Source: JACVRW01 sp963821275 (GTDB lineage: Bacteria; Actinomycetota; Thermoleophilia; Solirubrobacterales; Thermoleophilaceae). From it: DNA of 64,000 nt. Each line of letters begins with the position of its first letter. Positions within the stretch are counted from its first letter, which is position 1. Made by a program: the position numbers and the translations under genes. Below the pieces are notes generated by a model. That model searched no databases. It was given only the letters and a program-made list of their open reading frames with translations, and was not told the origin of the DNA. The stretch covers positions 372,001-436,000 of the forward strand of contig CAWGDF010000011.1 of assembly GCA_963821275.1 (NCBI GenBank). Direction: 5' to 3'. Shown here in pieces: positions 1 through 8,867 of this stretch.

Positions 1-1172
1 GAGCGGCGCAGCATCAGCGGCGCGCGACGGCCGGCGACCGAGCGCAGCACCGAGTCGTCGGTGCGGGTCTCGATCGGCCGGTCGTGGACGAGCAGGACGT
101 GAGCGATCCGTCCGAGCCTGGTCAGCGCGTCGTGATCGTCGTAGGCGATCGGCTCGTCCGAGACGTTGCCGCTCGTCATGACCAGCGGACGGCCGCTGTC
201 GCGCAGCAGGAGGTGGTGCAAGGGCGAGTAGGGCAGCATCACCCCGAGGTCGGAAGAGCGCGGCGCCACCGACGCGGCCACCGCCGCAGCGGGCCGCCGG
301 CGGGCGATCACGATCGGCCGCTCGCGTCCCTCGAGCAGCTCCTCCTCGGCCGCAGTGAGCTCGACCAGCTCCCCCGCCGCCTCGAGGTCGGGCGCCATCA
401 GCGCGAAGGGGCGGTCCTCGCGGCGCTTGCGCGCCCGCAGCGCAGCCACCGCCTGCTCCTCGTCGGCCCGGCAGGCCAGGTGGTAGCCGCCGATGCCCTT
501 GACCGCGAGCACCAGGCCTTGCTCCAGCGCCCGCACCGCGGCGCGCAGGGGATCGCGGACGTCCAGCCCCCGGCCGCGGGCGGTCACGAGCCTCAGCGAG
601 GGTCCGCAGTCGGGGCAGGCGTTCGGCTGGGCGTGGAAGCGGCGGTCGGCGGGGTCGTGGTACTCGCCCTGGCACGCCGGGCACATGGAGAAGCCCGCCA
701 TCGTGGTGAGCGGCCGGTCGTAGGGGACGCCGCGCACGATCGTGAAGCGGGGCCCGCAGTTGGTGCAGTTGATGAACGGGTAGCGGTGGCGGCGGTCGGC
801 GGGGTCGAACAGCTCGCGCAGGCAGTCCGCGCAGGTGGCGGCGTCGGGGGAGACCGGGGCGTCCGGCTCGCCGCCGCGCTCGCTCTCGACGATCGCGAAG
901 CCGGTCTCCCCGGTGGGCGCGAGGTCCTCGGGCGTCACCCGCTCGACGTCGGCCAGCGGCGGCGCCTCGGTCGCCAGGCGGGCCAGGAAGCCCTCCACGG
1001 CATCGGGCGCGCCCTCCACCTCGAGCAGCACGCCGCGCTCGTCGTTGAGCACCCAGCCGGCCAGCCCGTGCTCGCCCGCGAGCCGGTACACGTAGGGGCG
1101 GAAGCCCACACCCTGCACCGCGCCCTCCACGCGGGCGCGCACCCGGCGGCCGGTGCTCTCGACGGTGCTCAC
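1..1172 (-). CDS. hypF: Carbamoyltransferase HypF, N-terminal half (runs off left edge)
   Basis: HypF activates carbamoyl phosphate to make the thiocarbamate on HypE that becomes the CN ligands of the [NiFe] site. The visible ~390 residues (family ~750) hold an acylphosphatase domain (GAVQGVGFRPYVYRLA near residue 17), two zinc-finger repeats (CADC...CTNC and CPAC...CPDC) and the start of a YrdC-like domain (KGIGGYHLACRA, MLPYSPLHHLLL, MTSGNVSDEPI). The Kae1-like C-terminus lies outside the window. The GTG start overlaps the stop of the upstream SIS gene (GTGA), so it is the last visible gene of the hydrogenase operon. No frame break is seen. Confidence 0.95.
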   Translation of the reverse strand, partial: MSTVESTGRRVRARVEGAVQGVGFRPYVYRLAGEHGLAGWVLNDERGVLLEVEGAPDAVEGFLARLATEAPPLADVERVTPEDLAPTGETGFAIVESERGGEPDAPVSPDAATCADCLRELFDPADRRHRYPFINCTNCGPRFTIVRGVPYDRPLTTMAGFSMCPACQGEYHDPADRRFHAQPNACPDCGPSLRLVTARGRGLDVRDPLRAAVRALEQGLVLAVKGIGGYHLACRADEEQAVAALRARKRREDRPFALMAPDLEAAGELVELTAAEEELLEGRERPIVIARRRPAAAVAASVAPRSSDLGVMLPYSPLHHLLLRDSGRPLVMTSGNVSDEPIAYDDHDALTRLGRIAHVLLVHDRPIETRTDDSVLRSVAGRRAPLMLRR

Positions 1173-2362
1173 GCCCGCTCCACCAGCTCCCGCAGCACGT
1201 GGTAGGCGCTCGCCTGCGCCTCCTGGATGCGCGGGATGTGCTCCGAGGGCGTGATCACCACGTGGTCGGCCAGGCCCTCGGAGGCGATCCGGCCGCCGTC
1301 GTAGCCCACCATCGCCACCGTCGACAGACCCAGGCGGCGGGCCTCGGCCAGGGCCAGGAGCACGTTCTCCGAGCCGCCGCTGGTGGACAGGGCCAGCAGG
1401 GCGTCGCCGTCCGCCGCGTAGGCAATCACCTGGCGCTGGAAGATCGCCGCCGGGCCGACGTCGTTGGCCACCGCGGTGAGGATGGCGGCGTCCTCGGTGA
1501 GGTCGATCGCCCGCCGCGCCGGCCAGCCCTGGGGCGCGTCGCGGAAGTCGGCCACCACGTCCATCGCGTCGGTGGCCGAGCCGCCGTTGCCCAGGGCGAG
1601 CAGCTTTCCGCCGGCGTCGAGCCGGCCGCGCAGCTCCTCGGCCGCGGAGACGAGCGTCTCCCGCCCCTCCCGGAGCGTCCGCTCGCGCAGGGCACCCACC
1701 TCCTCCGCCTTCATCCCCACCGAACGGCGCACGTCGTCGAGCACCGAAGCGAGGTCGGTCTCCTGCTCGGCCAGGAACGGGTAGAGAAAGCTGGAGGCGC
1801 CGGTGTCGTGCACCGCCCGCGCCGAGCGGCCCTCGAGCAGGCCGCGGTGCTCGAAGAACACGTGGCAGAGCTCCCACAGGACGTGGTAGTGCGTCTCCGC
1901 AAGCTCCTGGCGCACAAACGGGTCCTCGCTCGGAGGCTCGAACTCCCACTCCGCGCCCACGGGCTGGTAGGCGATGCTCAGGCAGCCGCGCTCGCGCGCG
2001 AGCCGCAGGGCACCGGCCGCCCCCGCATCGAAGGCGATCGCGATGTCATCGGGCTCGGCAACCAGCTCGACCTGCCGTTCGAGCGAGCCGCCCTCGCGGG
2101 TGAGCCCGAGGGCCGGCAGCGCGCGCTTGCCCACGATCACCGGGTGGACGAACTCCACCGCCACGTGACGCACGTCGGAGCGCGCCTGGGGCGACAGCCC
2201 CAGCGCGAGCAGGCGCCCGCCGCGGGCAAAGCGCTCGGCGAGCAGGTGGCAGAGCCGGGCCGTGCGCTCGTCCTGGTCGGCGAAGAAGCGCGCGTTCGCC
2301 TTCGTCCGGGCCGCCAGCAGCTCGTCCAGTCGCGCGCCGAGCGCTGGGGCGGTCGCGCTCAC
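1169..2362 (-). CDS. Double SIS-domain protein (phosphoheptose isomerase-like) of the hydrogenase operon
   Basis: About 397 residues with two sugar-isomerase (SIS) folds. The second is clearer: GNGGSATDAMDVVADF followed by ALSTSGGSENVLLAL, the phosphosugar-binding loops of GmhA-like proteins. The first half (residues ~15-190) is more degenerate. I chose the GTG at 2362, which overlaps the hypB stop as GTGA, over an in-frame upstream start. It sits between hypB and hypF. From memory, GmhA-like proteins recur in actinobacterial group 1h hydrogenase loci, but no role in maturation is established that I know of. A housekeeping heptose role is unlikely, as no LPS-type genes are near. Confidence 0.8.
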   Translation of the reverse strand: MSATAPALGARLDELLAARTKANARFFADQDERTARLCHLLAERFARGGRLLALGLSPQARSDVRHVAVEFVHPVIVGKRALPALGLTREGGSLERQVELVAEPDDIAIAFDAGAAGALRLARERGCLSIAYQPVGAEWEFEPPSEDPFVRQELAETHYHVLWELCHVFFEHRGLLEGRSARAVHDTGASSFLYPFLAEQETDLASVLDDVRRSVGMKAEEVGALRERTLREGRETLVSAAEELRGRLDAGGKLLALGNGGSATDAMDVVADFRDAPQGWPARRAIDLTEDAAILTAVANDVGPAAIFQRQVIAYAADGDALLALSTSGGSENVLLALAEARRLGLSTVAMVGYDGGRIASEGLADHVVITPSEHIPRIQEAQASAYHVLRELVERA

Positions 2363-3042
2363 GCGGGCGCCGGCTCCCGGGCCGCCGCCCGCACGAGCCA
2401 CTGGCGAAAAGCCTCTACACCCTCTCCGGTACGGGCGCTGACGAGCATCCGCTCCACGCCGGGGTTCACCTGATCGAGGGCGGACAGAAAGCGCTCGACG
2501 TCGAAGTCGAGGTGGGGCAGGAGGTCGATCTTGTTGACGACCACGAGCTCACAGGTGCGGAACATGAGCGGGTACTTGAGCGGCTTGTCCTCGCCCTCGG
2601 CCACCGAGGCGACCATCACGCGCCGGTCCTCGCCCACCCTGAACTCCGCCGGGCAGACCAGGTTGCCCACGTTCTCGATGATCAACAGGTCGATGTCGGC
2701 GAGCGGCAGGGCCGGGATGGCGGAGCGGACCATGTTGGCGTCGAGATGGCACTCCCCCCCGAAGCCGGGGTCGGTGTTCAGCTGCGTGACCGGCAGGTGA
2801 AGCAGGGAAAGCCGGTCGGCGTCGTAGGAGCCCTGCACATCGCCCTCCAGCACACCGGGGCGCACGTCGCCCAGCCCCTGGGAGAGCACCCGCTCCAGCA
2901 GCGTGGTCTTCCCCGCGCCCGGGGCGCTCATCAGGTTCACCACGGCCACGTCCTCGCGGTCGAAGTCGGCCCGGTTGGCCTGGGCGATAGTGGTGTTGGC
3001 GTCGAGGGCGTCCTCGGCGATCCTCACCTTGCTGCGGTGCAT
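2359..3042 (-). CDS. hypB: Hydrogenase nickel-incorporation GTPase HypB
   Basis: SIMIBI-class GTPase that, with HypA, delivers nickel to the large-subunit precursor. About 227 residues. P-loop SAPGAGKTTLLER, Walker B-like DIDLLIIENVGNLVCPAEF, and NKIDLL for guanine specificity; ENVGNLVCPA is a HypB signature. The N-terminus lacks the His-rich nickel-storage stretch of some HypB proteins. The ATG at 3042 lies in the 3' end of hypA and has a strong Shine-Dalgarno (GGAGGTGG). Its stop overlaps the start of the SIS gene. Confidence 0.95.
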   Translation of the reverse strand: MHRSKVRIAEDALDANTTIAQANRADFDREDVAVVNLMSAPGAGKTTLLERVLSQGLGDVRPGVLEGDVQGSYDADRLSLLHLPVTQLNTDPGFGGECHLDANMVRSAIPALPLADIDLLIIENVGNLVCPAEFRVGEDRRVMVASVAEGEDKPLKYPLMFRTCELVVVNKIDLLPHLDFDVERFLSALDQVNPGVERMLVSARTGEGVEAFRQWLVRAAAREPAPA

Positions 3043-3878
3043 TCCACCTCCTCGACGTCGATCGACTCCACCTCGAGCTCCTCCCCGCTCACCGGCTCGG
3101 CCCCCTCGCCGCATTCCCCGCAGCGGAAGGCCGGGAAGTCGAGCGACCACTCGTGCCCGCAGCCGGTGCAGCGCGCCCGGGCGGGCACGAGATGCTGGCG
3201 CAGCAGCGCCCCCTCGCAGGGCGTCCCGCGGGCCACGATCTCGAAGTAGAACTCGAGCGACTCGGGCACCACCTGCCGCAGGGCTCCCACCGTCAGGTCC
3301 ACCGCGGTGACGCGCCGGCCGCCCGCATGGCGCAGGGCCGTGTCCACCACCGCCTCGCTGATCGAGAGCTCGTGCATTACGCCGAGCTGCGACTCCGCTC
3401 GCAGCTTCTCCACGGTCTCCAGCACGACGCCCACCGCGCGGTCCACCGCCTCCTGCACCGGTTCCGACAGTCCCCAGCCCATCTCCTCCACCGAGGCGGG
3501 CTCGCAGGCGATGACCACGACCTTCCCCGGCCAGCCGCCCACCGCCTTGACGAAGCGCAGGACGGTCTGCGGGTCCATGCCGTGGGGGTCGATCATCGTC
3601 CCGTCCTCGATGCCGCCCTCGATCTCGGCCGGGTCGGGCTCCATGACGTACAGCGTGCCGGGCGGCTCCCCCTGGCGGCTCACGTCCACCAGCACGAGCG
3701 CGTGGTAGCCGCGCATCACCTCGTACGCGAGGTCCAGGCCGCCGGTGCCGAAGTCGAACACGCTCACGCCGGGCGGCAGCTCGCGCGCCTCCAGCCGTTT
3801 CGCCACCTCGCCGCCGAAGCCGTCGTCCTTCAGAAAGGCGTTCCCGATGCCCGCCACCAGGATCTGGGGTTCGGTCAT
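3024..3878 (-). CDS. Hydrogenase maturation endopeptidase fused in frame to nickel chaperone HypA
   Basis: One 284-residue frame holds two usually separate proteins. Residues 1-167 are a HyaD/HycI-type protease that trims the large subunit after nickel insertion: GIGNAFLKDDGFG with the metal-binding Asp region, DFGTGGLDL, and LVLVDVSRQG. Residues 168-284 are a full-length HypA starting MHELSISEAVV, with the nickel-binding N-terminal His and a zinc site (CTGCG...CGECG). At the join a TAA sits one frame off, overlapping the HypA ATG as TAATG. That is how two coupled but separate genes would look, so a one-base assembly error could have fused them. HypA alone would be 3024..3377. Confidence 0.85.
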   Translation of the reverse strand: MTEPQILVAGIGNAFLKDDGFGGEVAKRLEARELPPGVSVFDFGTGGLDLAYEVMRGYHALVLVDVSRQGEPPGTLYVMEPDPAEIEGGIEDGTMIDPHGMDPQTVLRFVKAVGGWPGKVVVIACEPASVEEMGWGLSEPVQEAVDRAVGVVLETVEKLRAESQLGVMHELSISEAVVDTALRHAGGRRVTAVDLTVGALRQVVPESLEFYFEIVARGTPCEGALLRQHLVPARARCTGCGHEWSLDFPAFRCGECGEGAEPVSGEELEVESIDVEEVECTAAR

Positions 3879-4918
3879 CGCAGCTCCACCTCGTCGGGCT
3901 TGAAGAACAGGTAGCGGCCGCTCGAGCGCATCACGTCGCGGCCCGGATCATCGTCCACGGTGACCGCCAGGTGCACGACGTCGTCGTAGTCCGTGTAGAT
4001 CCTCTCGATCGTGGCGAGACGCCCGTCGAGCATCGCGTCGTGGGGGTCGCCCCGCCGGCCCAGGCGCAGCACGACCTTGCCCCCGCGCGTGAAGGTACGG
4101 CCGTCGACGTCCACCTCCCGCTCGCCCGGCTGGTTCGCCGGCTCGGTGGGCTGCATAACGCCGTGGAGCCGGAAGAGGTCCTCTGGGGTGGCAGCCGCCG
4201 CCCGCTCGATCATCTCGCGCACCACCGGATCGTGCTCGGCGATCGACTCGCGCTCCCCGTCGCTGAGGGCCTGAACGTGCAGGAGCAGCGCCTCCTCGAT
4301 CTCGGTGCCGTCGAACAGGCTCCCGTGGCTCCGGCTGGCGAGCTGGGGATGGTCGGGAAGCACGATGGCCGCGCCCAGGACCGCCCGGTCGTCGGCCCGG
4401 GCGAGCACGGGCCAGGAGTTGATGTTGTCGCCGCGCGACTCGAGCTGGGAGACGAACCGGCCCTCGTCGCAGCGGAGCACCACGTGGGTGGAGAGCAGGG
4501 AGTGCTGCAGCGCCTCGGCCCGATCCGCCCCCGGGTCGGCGAGAGACGTGTGGTTCTCCACACGCAGGACGACACGGCCCGCGCCGAAGGACAGCACGAC
4601 TCGGCCGCGCAGCGGCTCCCACTCGAACCCGGCCTCACCGGGGCCGTCGAGCTCGATCCGGCGCGGCACCGCCTGATGGCGGTCGCCGAGGCCCTGCAGG
4701 AAACGCACCTCGGCCCGCAGCCCGGCTCCGTCTCCCTCGAGGGCGCAGTCGACCTGCAGCTCCCGGAATGCGCCGGGCGTGCGCTCGGCGTACGCCGGCG
4801 GGTAGACGATCCCGAACGGCGTGGGCGACGCGTTCTTGGTCGCCTCGGCCGTGTAGGGGTAGAGCGCGTAGCCCTCGTAGAGCAGCGACTGGACCAGCTC
4901 CTGGAGCTGCGCCTCCAT
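3875..4918 (-). CDS. Conserved hydrogenase-operon protein of unknown function
   Basis: 347 residues, soluble, no signal peptide, no cysteine cluster or known catalytic motif that I can recognise. The middle contains a run about protecting order and inequality-type residues (VLRVENHTSLAD, HVVLRCDEGRFVSQLE, GDNINSWPVLA) and the C-terminus ends in an acidic beta-rich part (YTDYDDVVHLAVTVDDD, YLFFKPDEVELR). It is coupled to both neighbours by 4-5 base overlaps. From memory, similar unnamed proteins sit in group 1h hydrogenase loci. A role in assembly of this hydrogenase is inferred from position only. Confidence 0.7.
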   Translation of the reverse strand: MEAQLQELVQSLLYEGYALYPYTAEATKNASPTPFGIVYPPAYAERTPGAFRELQVDCALEGDGAGLRAEVRFLQGLGDRHQAVPRRIELDGPGEAGFEWEPLRGRVVLSFGAGRVVLRVENHTSLADPGADRAEALQHSLLSTHVVLRCDEGRFVSQLESRGDNINSWPVLARADDRAVLGAAIVLPDHPQLASRSHGSLFDGTEIEEALLLHVQALSDGERESIAEHDPVVREMIERAAAATPEDLFRLHGVMQPTEPANQPGEREVDVDGRTFTRGGKVVLRLGRRGDPHDAMLDGRLATIERIYTDYDDVVHLAVTVDDDPGRDVMRSSGRYLFFKPDEVELR

Positions 4919-5572
4919 CAGGCCTCCTCGGGCACGCGGGCCGACTCGAGCAGATCGGCCACGGCGGCGTCGAGCGTGGGCAGGCCGTGCTCCAGGCGGT
5001 GGCGGCGAAGCGCCTCGAAGGTGTCGCCGCCCAGGCGGGCCAGGCCCCCGCGGTCCCCCACGGCCGCCTTCCAGGTGGCGACCGGCAGCCGGAACTGGGC
5101 CTCCGCGGTCCAGGGCACGAGCGTGATCTGCAGCCGGTCGCCCTCGGCCCGGTAGAAGACCGAGCCGCTGAAGTGAAACGTGAGCGGCGCGTCGCCGTCA
5201 TCGACAGCCTCGAACCAGCGGGTGGTGGCCAGCTCGAGGTCCGAGCTGCAGGGGACCGTCAGCTCGAAGGAGGTGGAGCCGCTGAAGCTCCTGACCAGCA
5301 CGTCCTGCCTGGCCCACATCACGGCGCGAGCGGTGTCGCCCCAGCGCTCGGGCTCGCCGAACACGTCACCCAGGCGCTCGCGCACCACGTCGGTCGTGCT
5401 CGCGCTGGATCGGCTCCAGGTGGATCTGGATCGACAGCGCGGCGGCGTAGATCTCGAGCTCGGAGCGGTCACGGACGCGCAGCCGGAAGGCCAGCGTGGG
5501 CGCGGCGGCGTGGGGGACCGGCTCGCAGCCGAGCACCCAGAACTCGGGCTCGGGCAACGGCTGCTCTCTCAC
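4918..5572 (-). CDS. DUF6084-like protein of the hydrogenase operon (frame break near 5395)
   Basis: The N-terminus (starting MREQPLPEPEFWVLGCEP, up to SIQIHLEP) and the C-terminus (FGEPERWGDTARAVMWARQD onward, ending ARVPEEA) are in different frames joined near 5395. Together they give ~215 residues resembling DUF6084, which I associate with actinobacterial group 1h hydrogenase loci. The protein is rich in predicted beta strands with no metal motif. The GTG start overlaps the DUF5947 stop (GTGA) and its stop overlaps the next ATG. The break is probably an assembly indel because both halves read as good protein. Confidence 0.7.
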
Positions 5573-6192
5573 CGGGCCCGCTCCCGCAGCTGCTCGAAGA
5601 AGCCGCCGATCGCCTGCTCGACCGCGCTGCCGCCGGAGATTCCCTCCCAGCTCGCCTTGATCATGCCCACCAGCCGATAGGCCTCGTCGGTGGGGGTGAT
5701 CGCCGCGCGCGGGGGCTTGTGGATGCGGTCGAGTATCAGCGTCTCGGCCTCCGGCTCGAGGTCATCCAGCAACGGGTTCAGCGCGGTCAGCGCCCCCCAG
5801 GCGTCGAGGTCGAGCTCGGACTCGGTGGCCCCGGCGGGGCTCGGGTAGAAGGCGACCACCCCGCCCCCGGTGCGGAGAAAGAAGGCCAGCCCGATCGGGA
5901 TGCGCAGTCGCGCCCACAGCTCGTCGGGCAGCGTGAGGTCGTCCAGCAGGAGCACCCGCGAGCCGGTGGGGCGATACTCGGGGTCGCCCGAGCGCAGCGC
6001 CCAGCAGCTCTCGCACACGCAGACGATCTGGCGGTCGTCGAGCTGCAGGAGGTGGCGGTGCTCCTCCGGCATGGTGGTGTTGCAGAGGTCGCACTGCGCC
6101 TCGAGCGGCTGGATGCCCTCGGGCATCTGGCGCATCTGCAGCCGCCGCAGCGACGAGATCACCTGTGCCCGGGTCTGGTCGGCCTGGCTCAC
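5569..6192 (-). CDS. DUF5947 family protein with CxxC zinc-ribbon-like motifs
   Basis: 207 residues. Two cysteine pairs, CDLCNTTMPEEHRHLL near residue 34 and CVCESCWALR near residue 57, look like one four-cysteine metal site. The remainder is a hydrophobic alpha/beta domain (LPDELWARLRIPIGLAFFL; VVAFYPSPAGATESEL). This matches the DUF5947 pattern that I know from actinobacterial hydrogenase operons. The function is not known; a metal or redox role in cofactor assembly or electron transfer is inferred. The GTG start overlaps the upstream stop. Confidence 0.8.
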   Translation of the reverse strand: MSQADQTRAQVISSLRRLQMRQMPEGIQPLEAQCDLCNTTMPEEHRHLLQLDDRQIVCVCESCWALRSGDPEYRPTGSRVLLLDDLTLPDELWARLRIPIGLAFFLRTGGGVVAFYPSPAGATESELDLDAWGALTALNPLLDDLEPEAETLILDRIHKPPRAAITPTDEAYRLVGMIKASWEGISGGSAVEQAIGGFFEQLRERAR

Positions 6193-7043
6193 GCGGGCAG
6201 CGCCACCTTTGCCCCGCTCTCGCGGTCGGCCAGCAGCGGCACCGGCTCGAGCTGGAGCCGCTCCTCGTCGAGGGAGCGGCCCGCACGCGGGAGGTAGAAG
6301 CGCCGGCTGCAGCCCGGGCAGACCAGCACCCCCTCGGTCAGCTCGCCCTCGTCCAGGGCGGCGCCGCAGGCCACGCAGGCGTCACGGTAAGCGAGCAGCG
6401 TGCCGTCGACGTTCGCCACGACCAGCCGCTCGCCGGCCACCTCGGCCCCGCGCAGCTGGCCCGGCTCGAGCTCGCCCGCTCCGTCCAACGGCACCCAGTC
6501 GGCCAGGCTGGACGGGGCGTGGGGCTCCGCGGCGTCGGCGCCGCCGATCGCCATCGGCAGCGGCACGCCGGTCACCTCCTGCTCCACGGCGCCCTCCACC
6601 GCCATGCCGAGCAGATCCGGCGCAGCCTCCTGCAGCTCCCGCTCCACCGCCAGCTCGAGCGTCGACGCCGACGCCGCGCATCCGTCGCAGCTGCCGGTCA
6701 GCCGAAGCAGGGCTATCCCGTCCTCGATGCCCAGCAGCTCGACGTTCCCGCCGTGCGACTCCATGTAGGGCCGCACGCGGTCGAGGCCCTCCTGGACGCG
6801 CTGCTCGAGCGGGACCGGGTGGAGGCCGTGGATCAGCAGCAGGCTGCCCACGAGGGCGTCGTCGGCAAGTCGCCCGCGCGCCTCGTCGTCCAGCGCCTCG
6901 AGCATGCGCTCGAGGCCCTCGCCGTGCAGTTCGAGCACGGCGGCGGCCAGCTCCTCGGCCAGCCGCCGCGCGTGCGGGTCCTCGACCCGCTCGAGCTCGG
7001 CCGTGAGTCGCTGGACCCGCTCGATGAGCTCCGGGCCGGCCAT
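6189..7043 (-). CDS. NifU C-terminal domain plus Rieske-like domain protein (HhyE/HucE-like electron carrier)
   Basis: 284 residues. An N-terminal helical region is followed by a NifU C-terminal domain (residues ~95-165) with SCDGCAASASTL, the CxxC that binds a transient FeS cluster. Then comes a Rieske-fold domain (~195-265). There the usual C-x-H and C-x2-H ligands are replaced by cysteine pairs: CVACGAAL and CPGCSRRF. In mycobacteria the comparable gene (hucE/hhyE) lies beside the hydrogenase subunits and is thought to pass electrons toward menaquinone. Position directly after the large-subunit gene supports the same role here. Confidence 0.85.
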   Translation of the reverse strand: MAGPELIERVQRLTAELERVEDPHARRLAEELAAAVLELHGEGLERMLEALDDEARGRLADDALVGSLLLIHGLHPVPLEQRVQEGLDRVRPYMESHGGNVELLGIEDGIALLRLTGSCDGCAASASTLELAVERELQEAAPDLLGMAVEGAVEQEVTGVPLPMAIGGADAAEPHAPSSLADWVPLDGAGELEPGQLRGAEVAGERLVVANVDGTLLAYRDACVACGAALDEGELTEGVLVCPGCSRRFYLPRAGRSLDEERLQLEPVPLLADRESGAKVALPA

Positions 7044-7063
7044 GTGATCGGAAGCCTACGTCG

Positions 7064-8855
7064 CTACGCGAGCGCCGTGGGCTTGTGCATCACCTTCCTG
7101 ACCCGGCCGCGCCCCGGTGTACATGTGGACGCCGCAGGGCAGGCACGGGTCGAAGCTCCGCACCGCCCGCATGATGTCCACTCCCTTGAAGTTCTCCGGA
7201 CCGTTCTCCTCGAAGATCGGGGTGTTCTGCACCGCGTCCTCGTACGGGCCCGGAGTGCCGTTGGAGTCGCGCGGGCTGGCGTTCCAGGGCGTGGGCGGGT
7301 AGGGCTGGTAGTTGGCGATCTTGCCCTCGCGGATCACCATGTGGTGGGAGAGCACGCCGCGGGCGGCTTCGTGGAAGCCCACGCTCACGGCCTCCTCGGG
7401 CACCTCGACGGGCGCCCAGCTCTTGGTCCGCCCGGCCCGCACCTCCTTGAAGGCCTTGTCGAGGTTGTAGAGGGCCACGGCCGCGGAATAGGCCTGGTGG
7501 TACGAGCGGGCGCGGTCACGCTCGATCGCGTTCGACTTCTCCGGGACCTTCCACTCGAGCTCCATCTCGGGCATCGAATGGCCCTTGGGCAGCACCATGC
7601 GGATGCTGTCGCCGGTGGCCTTCACGTAGCCGAGGTCCACGAGCCCCGCCTTCGCGGTTACCCACTGGCGCGCGAACGGACCGCCGCCGGTGTCGCAGCA
7701 GACCTCGGTGTCGGTCCGCTTGTCGTAGACGCGCGGCGACACCACCCAGGAGTACTTCTCCGCGTAGTCGCGCTTCTGGGGCTTGGGCAGCGTGACCTTG
7801 TTCCAGGGGTGGCGCGGATCGACCTCGTTGCCCAGCGGGTCGCGCCGGACGAACGGCTCCTCGCGTCCCGCCCAGTCGTCGAAGTACGAGCTGCCCAGCA
7901 GGATGCGGATCATCAGGTTGATCTCCACCAGGTCGGTGGTGATCAGCTCGCCGTTGATCGCGATGCCGGGGGTCACGAAGCGCTTGCGCCCCCAGTCGGT
8001 CATGTGGCGGTAGTTGTAGAGCTGCCCCGCCGCCGCGGCGGGATCGTCGAACGCCCCCCAGCAGACCAGGTTGGTGTCCCGGTAGCCGACCATGTCGTAG
8101 CCCGGGAGCTCCTGCAGGAAGAAGTCGTACAGGTCGTCGTGCATCGTGACCGTGCGCTTCGCGTAGTCCATGTAGCGCATCAGCCGCACGTAGTAGTCGG
8201 TGAGCGTCTGGTGCGTGATGTGCGCGCTGCAGCCGCCCGGCATGATCGTCGAGGGGTGCGTGTGCCGCCCGCCGAACAGGCAGTACATCTCGCGCGTGTA
8301 GCGGGCCACCTGCAGGGTCTCCAGGTAGAACTCGCCCGTGAACGGGTTGAGCGCCCGCATGATGTCGGCCACGGTCTGGTAGCCGTGCACGTCCTTGTGC
8401 GGCGCCGAGGTCTTCTCGGCGGTGGCCAGCAGCGTCGGGTTGGTCTCCTTGACCATCTGCTCGCAGAAGTCCACGTTGCACATGCAGTCGTTGAAGATCG
8501 CGTGGTCGAACATGTAGTCCGCGAGCTCGGCCAGGTTGAACGCGTAGTCGCCCAGCGGCGGGACGTGCACCCCGTAGGCCATGTTCTGGTTCAGGCACGA
8601 GGTGGTGCAGTGGTTGTCACCGCAGATGCCGCAGATGCGGCTGGTGATGAAGTGGGCGTCCCGAGGATCGATCCCCTTCATGAAGATGTCGAACCCGCGG
8701 AAGATCATCGAAGTGCTGTAGCACTTGTTGACCACCTGGTTCGAGAAGTCGATCTCCGTGTGGATCCCCAGCGACCCGACGATGCGGGTGATGGGATCCC
8801 AGGACATCTCCTTGACGACGACCTTCTGATCCTGGGGTGTCTCGACTGTTGCCAT
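7064..8855 (-). CDS. hhyL: Group 1h [NiFe]-hydrogenase large subunit (frame break near 7110)
   Basis: Catalytic subunit of a high-affinity, oxygen-tolerant uptake hydrogenase; similar to HhyL/HucL. The N-terminal nickel ligands are in SRICGICGDNH (~residue 71), and the C-terminal pair in SFDPCLPCGVHMY. Cleavage after that His removes a short tail. The tail is frame-broken: deleting one G near 7110 gives HMYTGRGRVRKVMHKPTALA and a TAG at 7064, matching the family ending, while the uncorrected frame ends at 7056. Since the tail is cut off during maturation, the break spares the mature enzyme. A GGGGAGG ribosome site lies 12 bases after the small-subunit stop. Confidence 0.95.
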
Positions 8856-8867
8856 CAGCGCCTCCCC

